Positions 29,240 through 37,984 of a stretch of 64,000 nucleotides of DNA are shown one piece after another. Every line of letters begins with the position of its first letter. Position 1 is the stretch's first letter. This stretch comes from Gemmatimonadota bacterium (GTDB lineage: Bacteria; ARS69), in contig JASLLL010000010.1 in the NCBI GenBank assembly GCA_030747075.1, forward strand, positions 19,679 through 83,678, given 5' to 3'. Under the pieces are notes generated by a model that worked only from the letters and a program-made list of their open reading frames with translations, made no database searches and was not told the origin of the DNA. The translations under genes were made by a program, and so were the position numbers.

Positions 29240-29269
29240 GGCCGATCAACCCCCCACGGCCGCATTTTT
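29240..29269 (+). terminator. Intrinsic terminator after the FG-GAP protein gene
   Basis: GGCCG (29240-29244) pairs with CGGCC (29257-29261), and a run of five T's follows at 29265-29269. The stem is short but the T-run is rare in this GC-rich window. Confidence 0.45.
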
Positions 29270-29272
29270 CCC

Positions 29273-29301
29273 TTATCCAAGAGTGGACATCGGTCTAGAA
29301 T
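29273..29301 (+). promoter_or_regulatory. Possible promoter of the ferredoxin gene
   Basis: TTATCC, a 17-base spacer and TAGAAT. The -10 is good and the -35 weak. The leader would be about 75 bases to the ATG at 29385. Confidence 0.35.
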
Positions 29302-29384
29302 GGCCACGATTTGCGTCGGGCGTCTCGCTTGCGAGGCAGCCCGGAACCTGTGTGTTTTCAGACTCACCATGAGGACCGGTTGTC

Positions 29385-29723
29385 ATGACCTATGTCGTTG
29401 CGGAGCCTTGCGTTCGCTGTAAGTACACCGATTGCGTGGCCGTCTGCCCCGTCGAGGCATTCAAAGAAGGCAAGAACTTCCTCGTCATCGATCCAGACAT
29501 CTGTGTCGATTGCGACCTTTGCGTTCCGGAATGTCCCGCGGACGCGATCTTCTCGGAGGACAATCTCCCCGAGAAGTGGGAGGCGTACACGGAGATCAAC
29601 GAGCGATACTCTCAGGAGTGGCCGGAGATCTCTGAACAGAAGGAACCCCTTCCGGACGCCGACGAATGGAAGGGCGTCGAGGGCAAGTTGGAGCACCTGG
29701 ATGCAGGGGCCTTCGAGGAGTAG
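29385..29723 (+). CDS. fdxA: 7Fe ferredoxin ([3Fe-4S][4Fe-4S]), FdxA type
   Basis: A protein of 112 residues. Cysteines 9, 17 and 21 ([16 protein letters not shown]) and 40, 43, 46 and 50 ([12 protein letters not shown]) have the spacing of 7Fe ferredoxins, with the extra Cys12 also typical. The C-terminal extension ([20 protein letters not shown]) is characteristic of the FdxA group. It is a cytoplasmic electron carrier; partners are not defined by the neighbours. A hairpin follows at 29757. Confidence 0.95.
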   Translation: MTYVVAEPCVRCKYTDCVAVCPVEAFKEGKNFLVIDPDICVDCDLCVPECPADAIFSEDNLPEKWEAYTEINERYSQEWPEISEQKEPLPDADEWKGVEGKLEHLDAGAFEE

Positions 29724-29756
29724 GACTCCGCAGGCTCTGGCCCGGTCCAATCCGCG

Positions 29757-29782
29757 AACGGCCCGCCTTCGGGAGGGCCGTT
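29757..29782 (+). terminator. Hairpin terminator with TTCG loop after fdxA
   Basis: AACGGCCC (29757-29764) pairs perfectly with GGGCCGTT (29775-29782), and an inner CC-TTCG-GG caps it with the stable UUCG tetraloop. No T-run follows. It separates fdxA from the proline dehydrogenase gene. Confidence 0.6.
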
Positions 29783-29801
29783 CCGCTCGGGGGGTGGGTC
29801 C

Positions 29802-30704
29802 GTGAATGTTCTCGATTCAGCGATCGCGGCGGTCGTCCCACGGCTTCCTCAGTCCGTGGTGGGTCGCGTTTCCAGGAAGTACATCGCCGGAGAAACACTG
29901 GACTCCGCGCTGGATGCCACGCGCGCGCTGAACCAGTGCGGGATGTCGGTGACGCTGGATGTTCTCGGCGAGAACATTGACAGTGCGGGGCAGGCGGATC
30001 CCACGGTGAAGACCTACCGGGACGCACTGTCCGAGATGGACTCCCGTTCGCTGGACGGGAACATCTCCATCAAGCTGACGCATCTGGGACTTCGCGTGGA
30101 TCGCGCAGCCTGCGAGGCGAACGCCCGCGCCATCGTGGCGGATGCGCATCGCCGGGGGATCTTTGTCCGGGTGGACATGGAAGACTCCGGCACGACGGAC
30201 GCCACGCTGGAGGTGTTTCGCGAACTCCGGTCTGAGTTCAGCGGAGTGGGGATTGTCCTGCAGTCGGCGCTTCGGCGAAGCGAGGCCGATGCTCGCGCGC
30301 TGGCCGCAGAGGGAGCGCGGGTCCGGGTCTGCAAGGGGATCTACCGCGAACCGAAGGCCATCGCCTTTCAGGATGCCACGGAGATTCGACACTCCTTCCT
30401 GCGGCTTGTGGACATCCTTCTGGGACACGGCTGCCATGTCGCCATTGCCACGCACGATGACGAACTGGTCGAGAAGTCCGGGCACCTTCTGGAGGAGCGA
30501 GGTGGCTGTGACGGGAGCTACGAGTACCAGATGCTTCTTGGCGTGCGCGAAGACCTGCGGCGGGACCTCGTGGCTGCGGGGCACCCGATGCGCGTCTATG
30601 TTCCGTTCGGGCAGGACTGGTACGCTTACTCCATCCGCCGCCTGAAGGAGAATCCCCGGATCGCGGGGCACATCGCGCGCGCGATGCTGCGGAGACGCGG
30701 GTGA
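29802..30704 (+). CDS. Proline dehydrogenase (FAD-dependent, monofunctional)
   Basis: A protein of 300 residues, the length of stand-alone PRODH. Barrel motifs include ISIKLTHLGLRVD, VRVDMEDSGTTDATLEVFRE, VRVCKGIYREPKAIAFQD, IATHDDELVE, YEYQMLLGVREDLRRDL and the substrate-binding end GQDWYAYSIRRLKENP. It oxidises proline to pyrroline-5-carboxylate. The partner P5C dehydrogenase is not in this window. The GTG start at 29802 lies behind GGGGGGTGGG. The stop overlaps a GTG that opens a signal peptide (next entry). Confidence 0.92.
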   Translation: MNVLDSAIAAVVPRLPQSVVGRVSRKYIAGETLDSALDATRALNQCGMSVTLDVLGENIDSAGQADPTVKTYRDALSEMDSRSLDGNISIKLTHLGLRVDRAACEANARAIVADAHRRGIFVRVDMEDSGTTDATLEVFRELRSEFSGVGIVLQSALRRSEADARALAAEGARVRVCKGIYREPKAIAFQDATEIRHSFLRLVDILLGHGCHVAIATHDDELVEKSGHLLEERGGCDGSYEYQMLLGVREDLRRDLVAAGHPMRVYVPFGQDWYAYSIRRLKENPRIAGHIARAMLRRRG

Positions 30705-31522
30705 TCTCCGTGTGTCCCCGTCCTGCGCTCGCCGCAGTTCTTGCGCTCGGGCTGCTGGTTCCCTCGCGGGCCGGCGCCGGTTGAGGCGTGCGCGGGCCCT
30801 GACCCGGGTCCGGTTCGCCGGTCGGCGGCGCGAAATCCATGGCATTTCGTATGATCCGGGGGGCGGCCCCGGAGCTTTCCGCCGCGCTGCGTTCACTCGA
30901 CGAGAGCATCGCCGTGGAATTCGCCGGGACGATCGGCATCGGCGGCAGTCTCCGCGCGAAGGTCACGCTCCCGTGGGGACCGCGCGGAGGCTGCTTCGAC
31001 CCGTTGGTGACGCTGGCGCGACCGCTCTATCCCGGCGGACTTTCCCCGCTTCTCGGCAGCGTGGTGGTGGAGGGTGGACTCACGCTTCCCGTGGGCCGAC
31101 ACACCCGTTCCGTCCCGCTCACCTTCCCTCACGATTCCGACGACAACCCCGGGTTGATCCTCGGCGGGCGGGGAGTCCGTCGCCTGCGCGGTGCGCTTCG
31201 CGCATCGGGTTCACTGGATCTGCGGGTGCCGCTTGGCAGGGGAAGTCGCCGCGGTCGCCTGGCGATGGCGGGAGGGGATCTCACCTGGCGATTCTGGAGA
31301 CCGGGGCTCGAAGTCAGCGCGGGCGTGCTCGGCGTGAGGCAGGATGGCGGAACGGTGGCACCCCGCAAGCACGCGGCCCTCCTCGTTGTCGGCGTGGCCG
31401 GTGCGGCGCGTGGATTCCCGCCGGGGAAGTGGTGGTGGCGGCTGGAGGCGGAATCTCGGGTTCTCGGGGAAGCGTCCCGCGGCCTTCGCCTGTCCGCGGG
31501 GCGGCGGTTTCACGGAAGGTAG
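30701..31522 (+). pseudogene. Broken gene for a secreted beta-rich protein
   Basis: The GTG at 30701 overlaps the proline dehydrogenase stop (GTGA, the local habit) and opens a convincing signal peptide (PALAAVLALGLLVPSRAGAG). It then meets TGA at 30782 and again at 30800 in the same frame. The same frame reopens and runs as 227 residues from ATG 30839 to 31522. That body has alternating beta strands with Gly-rich turns (VEFAGTIGIGGSLRAKVTLP, SVVVEGGLTLPVG, GALRASGSLDLRVPLG), suggesting an outer-membrane or secreted beta protein. Either two compensating frameshifts near 30780-30880 broke the gene or the sequence has errors there. If neither, the body might start at 30839 without a signal. I do not recognise the family. 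Confidence 0.5.
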
Positions 31523-31530
31523 TCCGCTGC

Positions 31531-31559
31531 TTGCCCGGCGCGCCTTTCCGGCGTATCCT
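31531..31559 (+). promoter_or_regulatory. Promoter of the adenosine deaminase gene
   Basis: TTGCCC (31531-31536), exactly 17 bases, TATCCT (31554-31559). The transcript start is near 31566, leaving a 29-base leader with AGGAAGGG before the ATG at 31595. Confidence 0.5.
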
Positions 31560-31594
31560 CCCCGGTTATTCGGACCAGATCAGGAAGGGATGCC

Positions 31595-32707
31595 ATGACA
31601 CTCTCCACGGATGTTCTTCGCAGAATGCCGAAGGTCCTGCTTCACGATCATCTCGACGGCGGTCTTCGCCCGGGAACCGTGATCGAACTGGCGGGCGAGG
31701 CGGGTTTCGAACTGCCGACCACCCACGAATCCGACCTTGAGAAGTGGTTTCACGAAGGAGCCATGTGCGGAAACCTGAGTCAATACCTTCAGGGATTCTC
31801 GGCGACCACCGGTGTCATGCAGACTTCGGAGGCGCTGGAGCGCGTCGCCGAAGAGATGCTGGAGGACATGGCAGGCGACGGCGTCGCTTATGTGGAGACG
31901 CGCTTCAGCCCGCTCTTCCACACGGAAGGCGGTCTCAAGCACGACGAGGTGGTGGAAGCCGTCATCAAGGGACTGGAGCGCGGGCGTGAACTCTACGGCG
32001 TTCGCTGGGGGCTCATTCTCTGCGGGATGCGCAGTATGGACCCCATGACATCGCTTGCGATTGCGGAACTGGCCGTGGCTTACAGGCATCGCGGTGTGGT
32101 CGGGTTCGATCTGGCCGGGGACGAGATGGGACATCCGCCGAAGGATCATCTGGAGGCATTTCAGTACATTCATCGCGAGAACTTCAACATTACCATCCAC
32201 GCGGGGGAAGCGTTCGGGAAGGAGTCCATCTGGCAGGCGCTCCAGTACTGCGGCGCGCATCGGATCGGCCACGGAACGAGGCTTCGGGAAGATCTCTTTC
32301 TTGAGCAGGATCGCGTGGTCGGAATCGGATCTCTTGCCGGATACATCCTGGACAAGCGCATTCCCGTAGAGATCTGCCTCACTTCGAACATCCATACCGG
32401 CGCGACGAAGTCGTACGACGACCATCCCTTCCCGTACTTCTTCGAGAAGAGATTCCGCGTCACGCTGAACACGGACAACCGGCTGATGAGCGATGTCACC
32501 ATGACTGGGGAGTACGAGGCTGCCCACCGGGAGTATCGCCTGGACTTCACGGACCTGGAGAAGATCTCCATCAACTCCATGAAGAGCTCGTTCCTGCCTT
32601 ACCGGGAGCGGCTTGCCGTCATCTACGATGTCCTCAAGCCGGGTTTTGCCAGGTTGCGGCAGGAACTCGGGATCCCGATGCCTGCGTCAGCCGTCATTCT
32701 CCATTGA
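31595..32707 (+). CDS. add: Adenosine deaminase
   Basis: A protein of 370 residues. The zinc-enzyme motifs are present: HDHLDGGLRPGTV (metal-binding His-X-His), ITIHAGEAFGKESIW (His and catalytic Glu), HRIGHGTRL (His), and LNTDNRLMS carrying the catalytic Asp. The TDNRLMS form is the variant seen in one branch of bacterial adenosine deaminases. It converts adenosine to inosine for purine salvage. The start is set by AGGAAGGG at 31583. The stop overlaps the next gene's TTG start. Confidence 0.92.
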   Translation: MTLSTDVLRRMPKVLLHDHLDGGLRPGTVIELAGEAGFELPTTHESDLEKWFHEGAMCGNLSQYLQGFSATTGVMQTSEALERVAEEMLEDMAGDGVAYVETRFSPLFHTEGGLKHDEVVEAVIKGLERGRELYGVRWGLILCGMRSMDPMTSLAIAELAVAYRHRGVVGFDLAGDEMGHPPKDHLEAFQYIHRENFNITIHAGEAFGKESIWQALQYCGAHRIGHGTRLREDLFLEQDRVVGIGSLAGYILDKRIPVEICLTSNIHTGATKSYDDHPFPYFFEKRFRVTLNTDNRLMSDVTMTGEYEAAHREYRLDFTDLEKISINSMKSSFLPYRERLAVIYDVLKPGFARLRQELGIPMPASAVILH

Positions 32708-34116
32708 GTCGGATTCCCGCCGGCGTTGCCCACGCGACACCGGCCCGGCCGCTCCCGAGTGCGGTGGCCATTCCCGTGAGCCGCGATGCGGGACGCGGGC
32801 TCTTGGTGCTGGCCGGGCGGAGGGATCCCCGGGCCGGATTCCTGGGCGGCTTCCATGCGTTTCCGGGCGGAGTGCACGAGGAGTCGGACGGGGAGCTCAT
32901 CCCCGGGGCGGAGGAGGAAGTCCTTCGCCGGACGGCGGCCCGGGAACTGCTGGAGGAAACCGGGCTCCGTATCGATCCGGCAGACCTGCTGGACGCCGGG
33001 CGGAGAATCACGCCGCCTTTTTCGAGCCGCCGTTTCGATTCACGGATGTATCTGGCGCCCTTTGCGGAACCGCTGCTCCCGTCACCCTCGACCGCGGAAC
33101 TCTCCGACCTCCACTGGACCCGGCCCGCCGACCTTCTGACCCGATGGGAGAGGCGTGAGATTCGTGTCTCGCCGCCGCTCTTGCCACTCTTGCGGGAGAT
33201 GGTGCGGGATTCGTCGGGGAGTCCGCGGGATCTTGCGGGTCGGCTGCGATCCGTGAACGAAGAGATCGAACAGGTCGGGGCGAGTGCTGAGTTTGCGCCG
33301 CATGTTCATCTCATCCCGCAGGCCACCCCGACGCTTCCGCCCGCAACGCACACCAACTGCTATCTGGTGGGCTCGCGGGAGTTTGTGGTGATCGACCCGG
33401 GAAGCGCCCGGGCGGACGAGGCCGAGCGGCTTCGCGCGCACATTGCCCGGCGCGTGAAGGAAGGCGGTCGTCCGGTGGCCATCCTGGGCACCCACCACCA
33501 CCCGGACCATGTGGCGGGAGTAGAGGTGGTGGCGAACGAGTGGGAGTTGCCGGTTCGTATGCATCGCCTCACATGGGAAGCGTGGGGCGGCATTCCTCCG
33601 CAGGGTCTGGACCGGCAGGATCTGGAGGATGGTGCAGAGATCCATCTCTCCGGTGGGGAACGCTTGCGCGCACTGCACACCCCCGGGCATGCCGTGGGGC
33701 ATCTCTCGTTTCTGGAGGAACGCGCGGGCGCACTCTTCGCGGGGGATCTGGTGAGCGGAGCTTCGACGATACTCGTTGAGTCGGCACCGGGGGGGCTCGT
33801 TCGGTATCTGGCATCCCTGGCGCGCATCCGCGATCTGAACGCGACCACGCTCTTCCCGGCGCACGGCACTCCCATGACGGCCCCCGCCGCGGACATTCAG
33901 CGCGTGATGGATCACCGCCTGGATCGGGAGCGTCGCATTCTTGCTGCGGTCGTCTCGGGTGCGCGCACGGTGGACGAGGTCGTGGGTGTCGCGTACGACG
34001 ATCTGCCCGATTCCGCGCATCCTCTGGCCGCGCTTCAGGCCGGTACGCACCTGATGAAACTGGAGGACGAGGGTCGCATCAGCCGGGACCCCTCCGGCAC
34101 ATGGAGCCCGGCGTGA
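32704..34116 (+). CDS. Nudix-like domain fused to a metallo-beta-lactamase-fold hydrolase
   Basis: A protein of 470 residues. Residues 1-190 are Nudix-like: AGFLGGFHAFPGGVHEESDG and a box ending ARELLEETGL resemble the NUDT19/CoA-type Nudix branch. Residues 215-470 are an MBL-fold hydrolase with THHHPDHVAG, HTPGHAVGH, FAGDLVSG and LFPAHGTP, and a C-terminal winged-helix-like end as in LACTB2/glyoxalase II-like proteins. The start is TTG 32704, overlapping the add stop as TTGA. The substrates of the two halves are unknown; a joint role in hydrolysing acyl-CoA or nucleotide derivatives is a guess. Confidence 0.82.
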   Translation: MSRIPAGVAHATPARPLPSAVAIPVSRDAGRGLLVLAGRRDPRAGFLGGFHAFPGGVHEESDGELIPGAEEEVLRRTAARELLEETGLRIDPADLLDAGRRITPPFSSRRFDSRMYLAPFAEPLLPSPSTAELSDLHWTRPADLLTRWERREIRVSPPLLPLLREMVRDSSGSPRDLAGRLRSVNEEIEQVGASAEFAPHVHLIPQATPTLPPATHTNCYLVGSREFVVIDPGSARADEAERLRAHIARRVKEGGRPVAILGTHHHPDHVAGVEVVANEWELPVRMHRLTWEAWGGIPPQGLDRQDLEDGAEIHLSGGERLRALHTPGHAVGHLSFLEERAGALFAGDLVSGASTILVESAPGGLVRYLASLARIRDLNATTLFPAHGTPMTAPAADIQRVMDHRLDRERRILAAVVSGARTVDEVVGVAYDDLPDSAHPLAALQAGTHLMKLEDEGRISRDPSGTWSPA

Positions 34117-37091
34117 CCTCCCGCCGTCTCACGCCAGTTCTTCTCCTGTTCTTCCTCTCGGGAGCCAACGGGCTTCTCTATCAGGTGGTCTGGGTGCGGC
34201 AGTTCGTGCATGTCTTCGGCGCGACGGTGCTGGCCGTGTCGACCGTCCTGGCCGCATTCATGGGAGGGCTTGCGCTGGGCGGTGCCTGGGGCGGGCGCAT
34301 CGCGAGGCGCCTGCGCCGTCCTCTCCGAACCTATGGCTGGATGGAACTGGGGCTTGCGCTCTACGCGGGAGCGGTCCCCTGGATTCTCGTGCTGCTCGAC
34401 CCGGTGTACGGGGCGCTCAACGCGAAGCTCGGCGGGTCTTTCTGGATGCTGTCCACCGTCCGATTCGCACTGTCCACCCTGGTTCTCGTGCCTCCCACCT
34501 TTGCGATGGGAGCCACGCTGCCGATTCTCGCGCGGTATGCGGAGGGCGGGAATCGAGCGGCTTCCGGAGTGGCACGCCTGTACTCCGTCAACACGCTGGG
34601 GGCGGTGGCGGGGACGGTGGCGACCGGCTTCGTTCTTCTGCCGGAAATCGGGGTCTTGCGGACGCTGGCGCTCGGGGTGCTGGTGAATCTCCTTCTTGCG
34701 GTCACCGCAATACTCCTTGGCCGCCGCGAAGAGGCGGGTGCTCCGCGCACTCCCGAAGCCCCGCGTGCCGGAGAGACCGTCGTTCGCGCGATCCCCGGCA
34801 GCCTGATCCTTCTGACGGCCGGAGTGCTGGGCTTTGCGGCGCTCTCCTCCGAGATCCTCTGGACGCGGGTCTTGTCACTGGCTCTTGGCGGAACGGCGTA
34901 TTCGTTCGTGATTGTGCTCGCGGTGTTCCTGCTCGGGATTGCGGGGGGGAGCGCATGGGCGGCGCACCTCTTGCGGGGCGGGGGGAGCCGGGCGCAACGC
35001 GTGTTCGTGGCGTGCCCGGCCGCCATCGCGTGGCTCACGCTGGCGCTGCTCCCGGTGTTCGACCGTCTCCCCGGGCTTTTCATGGAGCTGTCGGCCCGTG
35101 GTGGAGGCTGGGCAGGGGGGATTGCCGTGCGCGCGGTCGTGGCGGCCATTCCGCTTCTCCCGCCCACATTCCTCTCGGGGGCCGCCTTCCCGCTGGCGGT
35201 GGGGATCCTGCGCCGGGATGGCGTGAGTCGTTCGGTGGGCGATGTCTACTCGGCCAACACGCTCGGCGCGATTCTCGGATCCTGGGCTGCCGCTTTCGTC
35301 TTGATTCCCGCGTTCGGCCTGCGCGGAGGACTCCTGTTCGGCTCGGCGGTCCTGACTGCGTCAAGTGCTGTTCTGCTGCTCGCGCTCGGGTCCCGACGAA
35401 CTGCCGGAATGTCTGTGGCTCTGATTCTCGTCACAGCGGCCGGGATGGTAGGTCTCCCCGACTGGAATCGTGCGCGGCTGACCCGGGGTGGCTTCGCCGT
35501 GGCCGTGGATCTCCGGCGTTCCGGCGCGGCCGAGCTGGGCGAGGAGCGAGGCGAGGTGGTCTTTCTGGAGGAGGGCATCACTTCCACGATCACCGTCCGG
35601 CGCTGGGGGGGGGATCTCAGCATGCAGATGAACGGCGTGACCGAAGCGAGCAACACGAAGGATCTGGTTACGCAGGTTGTGCTCGGCGGTCTGGGGGCGA
35701 TCCTGCACGAAGGGCCGCAGGATGTGCTGGTGATCGGACTGGGAAGCGGGATTACGGCCGCGGCCGCCGCCAGTCATCCCGGCGTGGAGAGTGTGGACTG
35801 CGCGGAAATCTCCGAAGCCGTCATCCGGGGTGCCCGCTGGTTCGATGAAGATGCCGACCACATTCTGGACGATCCGCGTCTCCGCATGATTGTCGGAGAT
35901 GGCCGGAATCACCTGCGCCTGACGGATCGCACCTATGACCTCATTGTGTCGGAGCCGTCGAATGTGTGGAACTCGGGAGTCGGGGCGCTGATGACGGCGG
36001 AGTTCTTCGAACTGGCGTCCGAGCGACTCAACCCCGGCGGCATTCTAGTTTCCTGGATTCAGGGGTACTCGTTGTCGTCGGAAGCCCTGCGATCCGTTCT
36101 GGCCGCCGCCCGGGGGAGTTTCCCCAGGGTGTCGTTGTGGATGGGTGGATGGGGCGACTTCATGATTGTCGCGGGAGATGCCCGGTTTGGGATCGATGGG
36201 GAGCGCCTCCTTCGCAAGGGTCGCAATCCCGAGGTCGGCAAGCTGCTCGCGCGCATGGAGACGCCGGACCTGCTCAGCCTGCTTGCGAAGAACCTCCTGG
36301 CCGGAGATGCGGTCGACCGGTTTGTGGACGGGTTCCCGGCGAACTCGGACGACAATCTCTACCTGGAGTTCGAGGCCCCCCGCCTGATCCACAAGGACAC
36401 CATGCCCGAGCTCTTCCGGCGGTTGCAGCGGAATGCAGGCGGCACGGAGCAGCTGCTCGTGAACGCCCCCCCCGGACTGGCGGAGGCTCTTCCCGGTGTC
36501 CGCCGCGCGGCGAGTCTCGATACGGCGGCGCGCCTCTCTTTCCGAGCAGGGGAAGGCGTGGAGGGAATGCGCCAGGCGGAGGAAGCCTACCGCCTCCAGC
36601 CGGCCTCTCCGTCAACGGCCCGGCTTCTGGCCATCGCATTCACCGGGCGGGGAGAGGCGCGAATGCGTCAGGGGCAGTCGCGGGAAGCGGCGGAAGACTT
36701 CCTGCGGGCGGTGGAACTGAGTCCGGCGGATCCGGCGCCCTTCGCGAATCTGGCACGACTCCATCGTGGCGAAGGCCGGTGGACGACGGCGTGCGAAGCC
36801 TCGGACGAGGCCCTCCGGCGTGCGCCGCGGAATCCCGACTACCTTGCGCAGCGTGCCGAGCTTCACTTGCGCATGGGCGAATCGGAAGAGGCGGCCCGCC
36901 TGGCGCGGGCTGCGCTGGAGCGAAGCTCCGGGAACCGGGAGGCGTTCATCGCGCTGGGGCAGGCCCTGGATCGCCTGGGGAGGGGGGCGGAGGCAGACGG
37001 CGTGTGGGCGACAGCGCTTCGCCGCTTTCCGGAGGATCGGGACCTGGCCCATCGGGCGGCGAAACGGTCGCTTCAGCCGGATCCGGAGTGA
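34113..37091 (+). CDS. Polytopic membrane protein with spermidine-synthase-like domain and C-terminal TPRs
   Basis: A protein of 992 residues. The first 430 or so residues have about 12 hydrophobic helices (start LTPVLLLFFLSGANGLLYQV, a motif common to membrane-fused spermidine synthase-like proteins). Then comes a Rossmann methyltransferase-like domain (VLVIGLGSGITAAAAAS, VDCAEISEAVIRGA, YDLIVSEPSNVWNSGVGALM). The last 170 residues contain TPR repeats (SPADPAPFANLARLHRGEG). Aminopropyl transfer is not proven; such fusions are often of unknown function. GTG 34113 overlaps the previous stop and has GGAG seven bases upstream. ATG 34101, four codons earlier, lacks a ribosome site. Confidence 0.8.
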   Translation: MTSRRLTPVLLLFFLSGANGLLYQVVWVRQFVHVFGATVLAVSTVLAAFMGGLALGGAWGGRIARRLRRPLRTYGWMELGLALYAGAVPWILVLLDPVYGALNAKLGGSFWMLSTVRFALSTLVLVPPTFAMGATLPILARYAEGGNRAASGVARLYSVNTLGAVAGTVATGFVLLPEIGVLRTLALGVLVNLLLAVTAILLGRREEAGAPRTPEAPRAGETVVRAIPGSLILLTAGVLGFAALSSEILWTRVLSLALGGTAYSFVIVLAVFLLGIAGGSAWAAHLLRGGGSRAQRVFVACPAAIAWLTLALLPVFDRLPGLFMELSARGGGWAGGIAVRAVVAAIPLLPPTFLSGAAFPLAVGILRRDGVSRSVGDVYSANTLGAILGSWAAAFVLIPAFGLRGGLLFGSAVLTASSAVLLLALGSRRTAGMSVALILVTAAGMVGLPDWNRARLTRGGFAVAVDLRRSGAAELGEERGEVVFLEEGITSTITVRRWGGDLSMQMNGVTEASNTKDLVTQVVLGGLGAILHEGPQDVLVIGLGSGITAAAAASHPGVESVDCAEISEAVIRGARWFDEDADHILDDPRLRMIVGDGRNHLRLTDRTYDLIVSEPSNVWNSGVGALMTAEFFELASERLNPGGILVSWIQGYSLSSEALRSVLAAARGSFPRVSLWMGGWGDFMIVAGDARFGIDGERLLRKGRNPEVGKLLARMETPDLLSLLAKNLLAGDAVDRFVDGFPANSDDNLYLEFEAPRLIHKDTMPELFRRLQRNAGGTEQLLVNAPPGLAEALPGVRRAASLDTAARLSFRAGEGVEGMRQAEEAYRLQPASPSTARLLAIAFTGRGEARMRQGQSREAAEDFLRAVELSPADPAPFANLARLHRGEGRWTTACEASDEALRRAPRNPDYLAQRAELHLRMGESEEAARLARAALERSSGNREAFIALGQALDRLGRGAEADGVWATALRRFPEDRDLAHRAAKRSLQPDPE

Positions 37092-37109
37092 ACGGGAGAA
37101 TCCTCTGTG

Positions 37110-37145
37110 CCGGGGCTTGACGGAGAGGGTTAAGCCCGGTAAACA
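37110..37145 (+). promoter_or_regulatory. Promoter and overlapping inverted repeat before the feo operon
   Basis: TTGACG (37117-37122), 17 bases, then TAAACA (37140-37145). The -35 lies inside an inverted repeat, CCGGGGCTT (37110-37118) against AAGCCCGG (37132-37139), with one bulged G. It could be the operator of the DtxR-type regulator encoded next, or the terminator stem of the preceding gene; both readings fit. Confidence 0.45.
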
Positions 37146-37184
37146 TAATGAAGTTCACCACTACCTCCGCGGAGAGACGAGCCC

Positions 37185-37742
37185 ATGAAAGTCTGGAAAC
37201 GGTTCAGCCAGAAGGAGATCACCCACTCCATGGCCCATTACCTCCAGGCCGTGGCCGCGCTGAAGCGGGAGAAGGGGCACGCGCGCGTCGGGGACATCGC
37301 CGGGAAGCTCGGCGTGTCGAAGAGCGGCGTCACGAGCATGCTGCGCTCTCTCCAGGGTCGGGGTCTGGTGGATCACGAGCGCTACGGCTGTGTGGAACTC
37401 ACCACCGAGGGCGTGCGCTTCGCCCGACAGACGGAAGCCAACCGGCGCATCCTCACGGTTTTCTTCAGCGAGATTCTGGGCGTCACGCCCCGGGCTGCGG
37501 ACGAAGACGCTTGCATGATTGAGCACCTCGTGAGCCCGGAGGCCATGAATCAGCTTCTACGCCTGACCACGCTGGTGCAGTCGGATGACCCGGTGGCCAC
37601 GGCCTTCCGCGAGGCATTTCGCGAGTACCGCCAGACTTGCAGTGTGGGTGGAGAGGACTGTGGAATCTGTGAAGACACCTGCCTCCGGGAGACTTGGTGC
37701 GAGGACGCAGACCGAACGGATTCCGGAAGGGGTGAAGGATGA
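37185..37742 (+). CDS. DtxR-family metal-dependent regulator with C-terminal cysteine cluster
   Basis: A protein of 185 residues. The N-terminal winged helix (HARVGDIAGKLGVSKSGVTS) and the metal/dimer domain with DACMIEHLVSPE (the Cys-X2-Glu-His of DtxR-type iron sensors) are clear. The SH3-like third domain of DtxR is absent. Instead the tail has five closely spaced cysteines (TCSVGGEDCGICEDTCLRET, then WC) that could bind a metal or an Fe-S cluster. The ATG at 37185 is only moderately supported by GGAGAGACGAG. It overlaps feoA as ATGA. It probably represses the feo operon when iron is plentiful. Confidence 0.88.
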   Translation: MKVWKRFSQKEITHSMAHYLQAVAALKREKGHARVGDIAGKLGVSKSGVTSMLRSLQGRGLVDHERYGCVELTTEGVRFARQTEANRRILTVFFSEILGVTPRAADEDACMIEHLVSPEAMNQLLRLTTLVQSDDPVATAFREAFREYRQTCSVGGEDCGICEDTCLRETWCEDADRTDSGRGEG

Positions 37743-37984
37743 CGCATTTCACCCACCCCCGGACGCTGGACAAGGTGCCCCCCGGTACCGAAGCCGTGAT
37801 TCAGGAAGTGGGCGGTCTGCCGGAGGGTTCGCGTCGCCTGATGGAGCTGGGGCTCGTTCCCGGAACGCGCGTGCAGGTCATCCGCCGGGCGCCGCTGGGT
37901 GACCCGCTGGAGATTCGCGTCCGCGGGACTCACTTGTCTCTGCGCCTGTCGGAGGCAGCTGAAGTCTATGTCTCACCAGCCTGA
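37739..37984 (+). CDS. feoA: Ferrous iron transport protein FeoA
   Basis: An 81-residue SH3-like protein with the FeoA core LPEGSRRLMELGLVPGTRVQ and DPLEIRVRGTHLSLRLSEAA. It is thought to modulate FeoB in the membrane. It starts in an ATGA overlap with the regulator. Its 3' end overlaps feoB by 17 bases. Confidence 0.94.
   Translation: MTHFTHPRTLDKVPPGTEAVIQEVGGLPEGSRRLMELGLVPGTRVQVIRRAPLGDPLEIRVRGTHLSLRLSEAAEVYVSPA

Noticed and set aside
26608..29370. A 920-codon open frame on the minus strand opposite the FG-GAP protein
   Set aside because: Low-complexity Arg/His/Pro-rich translation, no domains, no ribosome site; a mirror of the GC-rich plus-strand gene.
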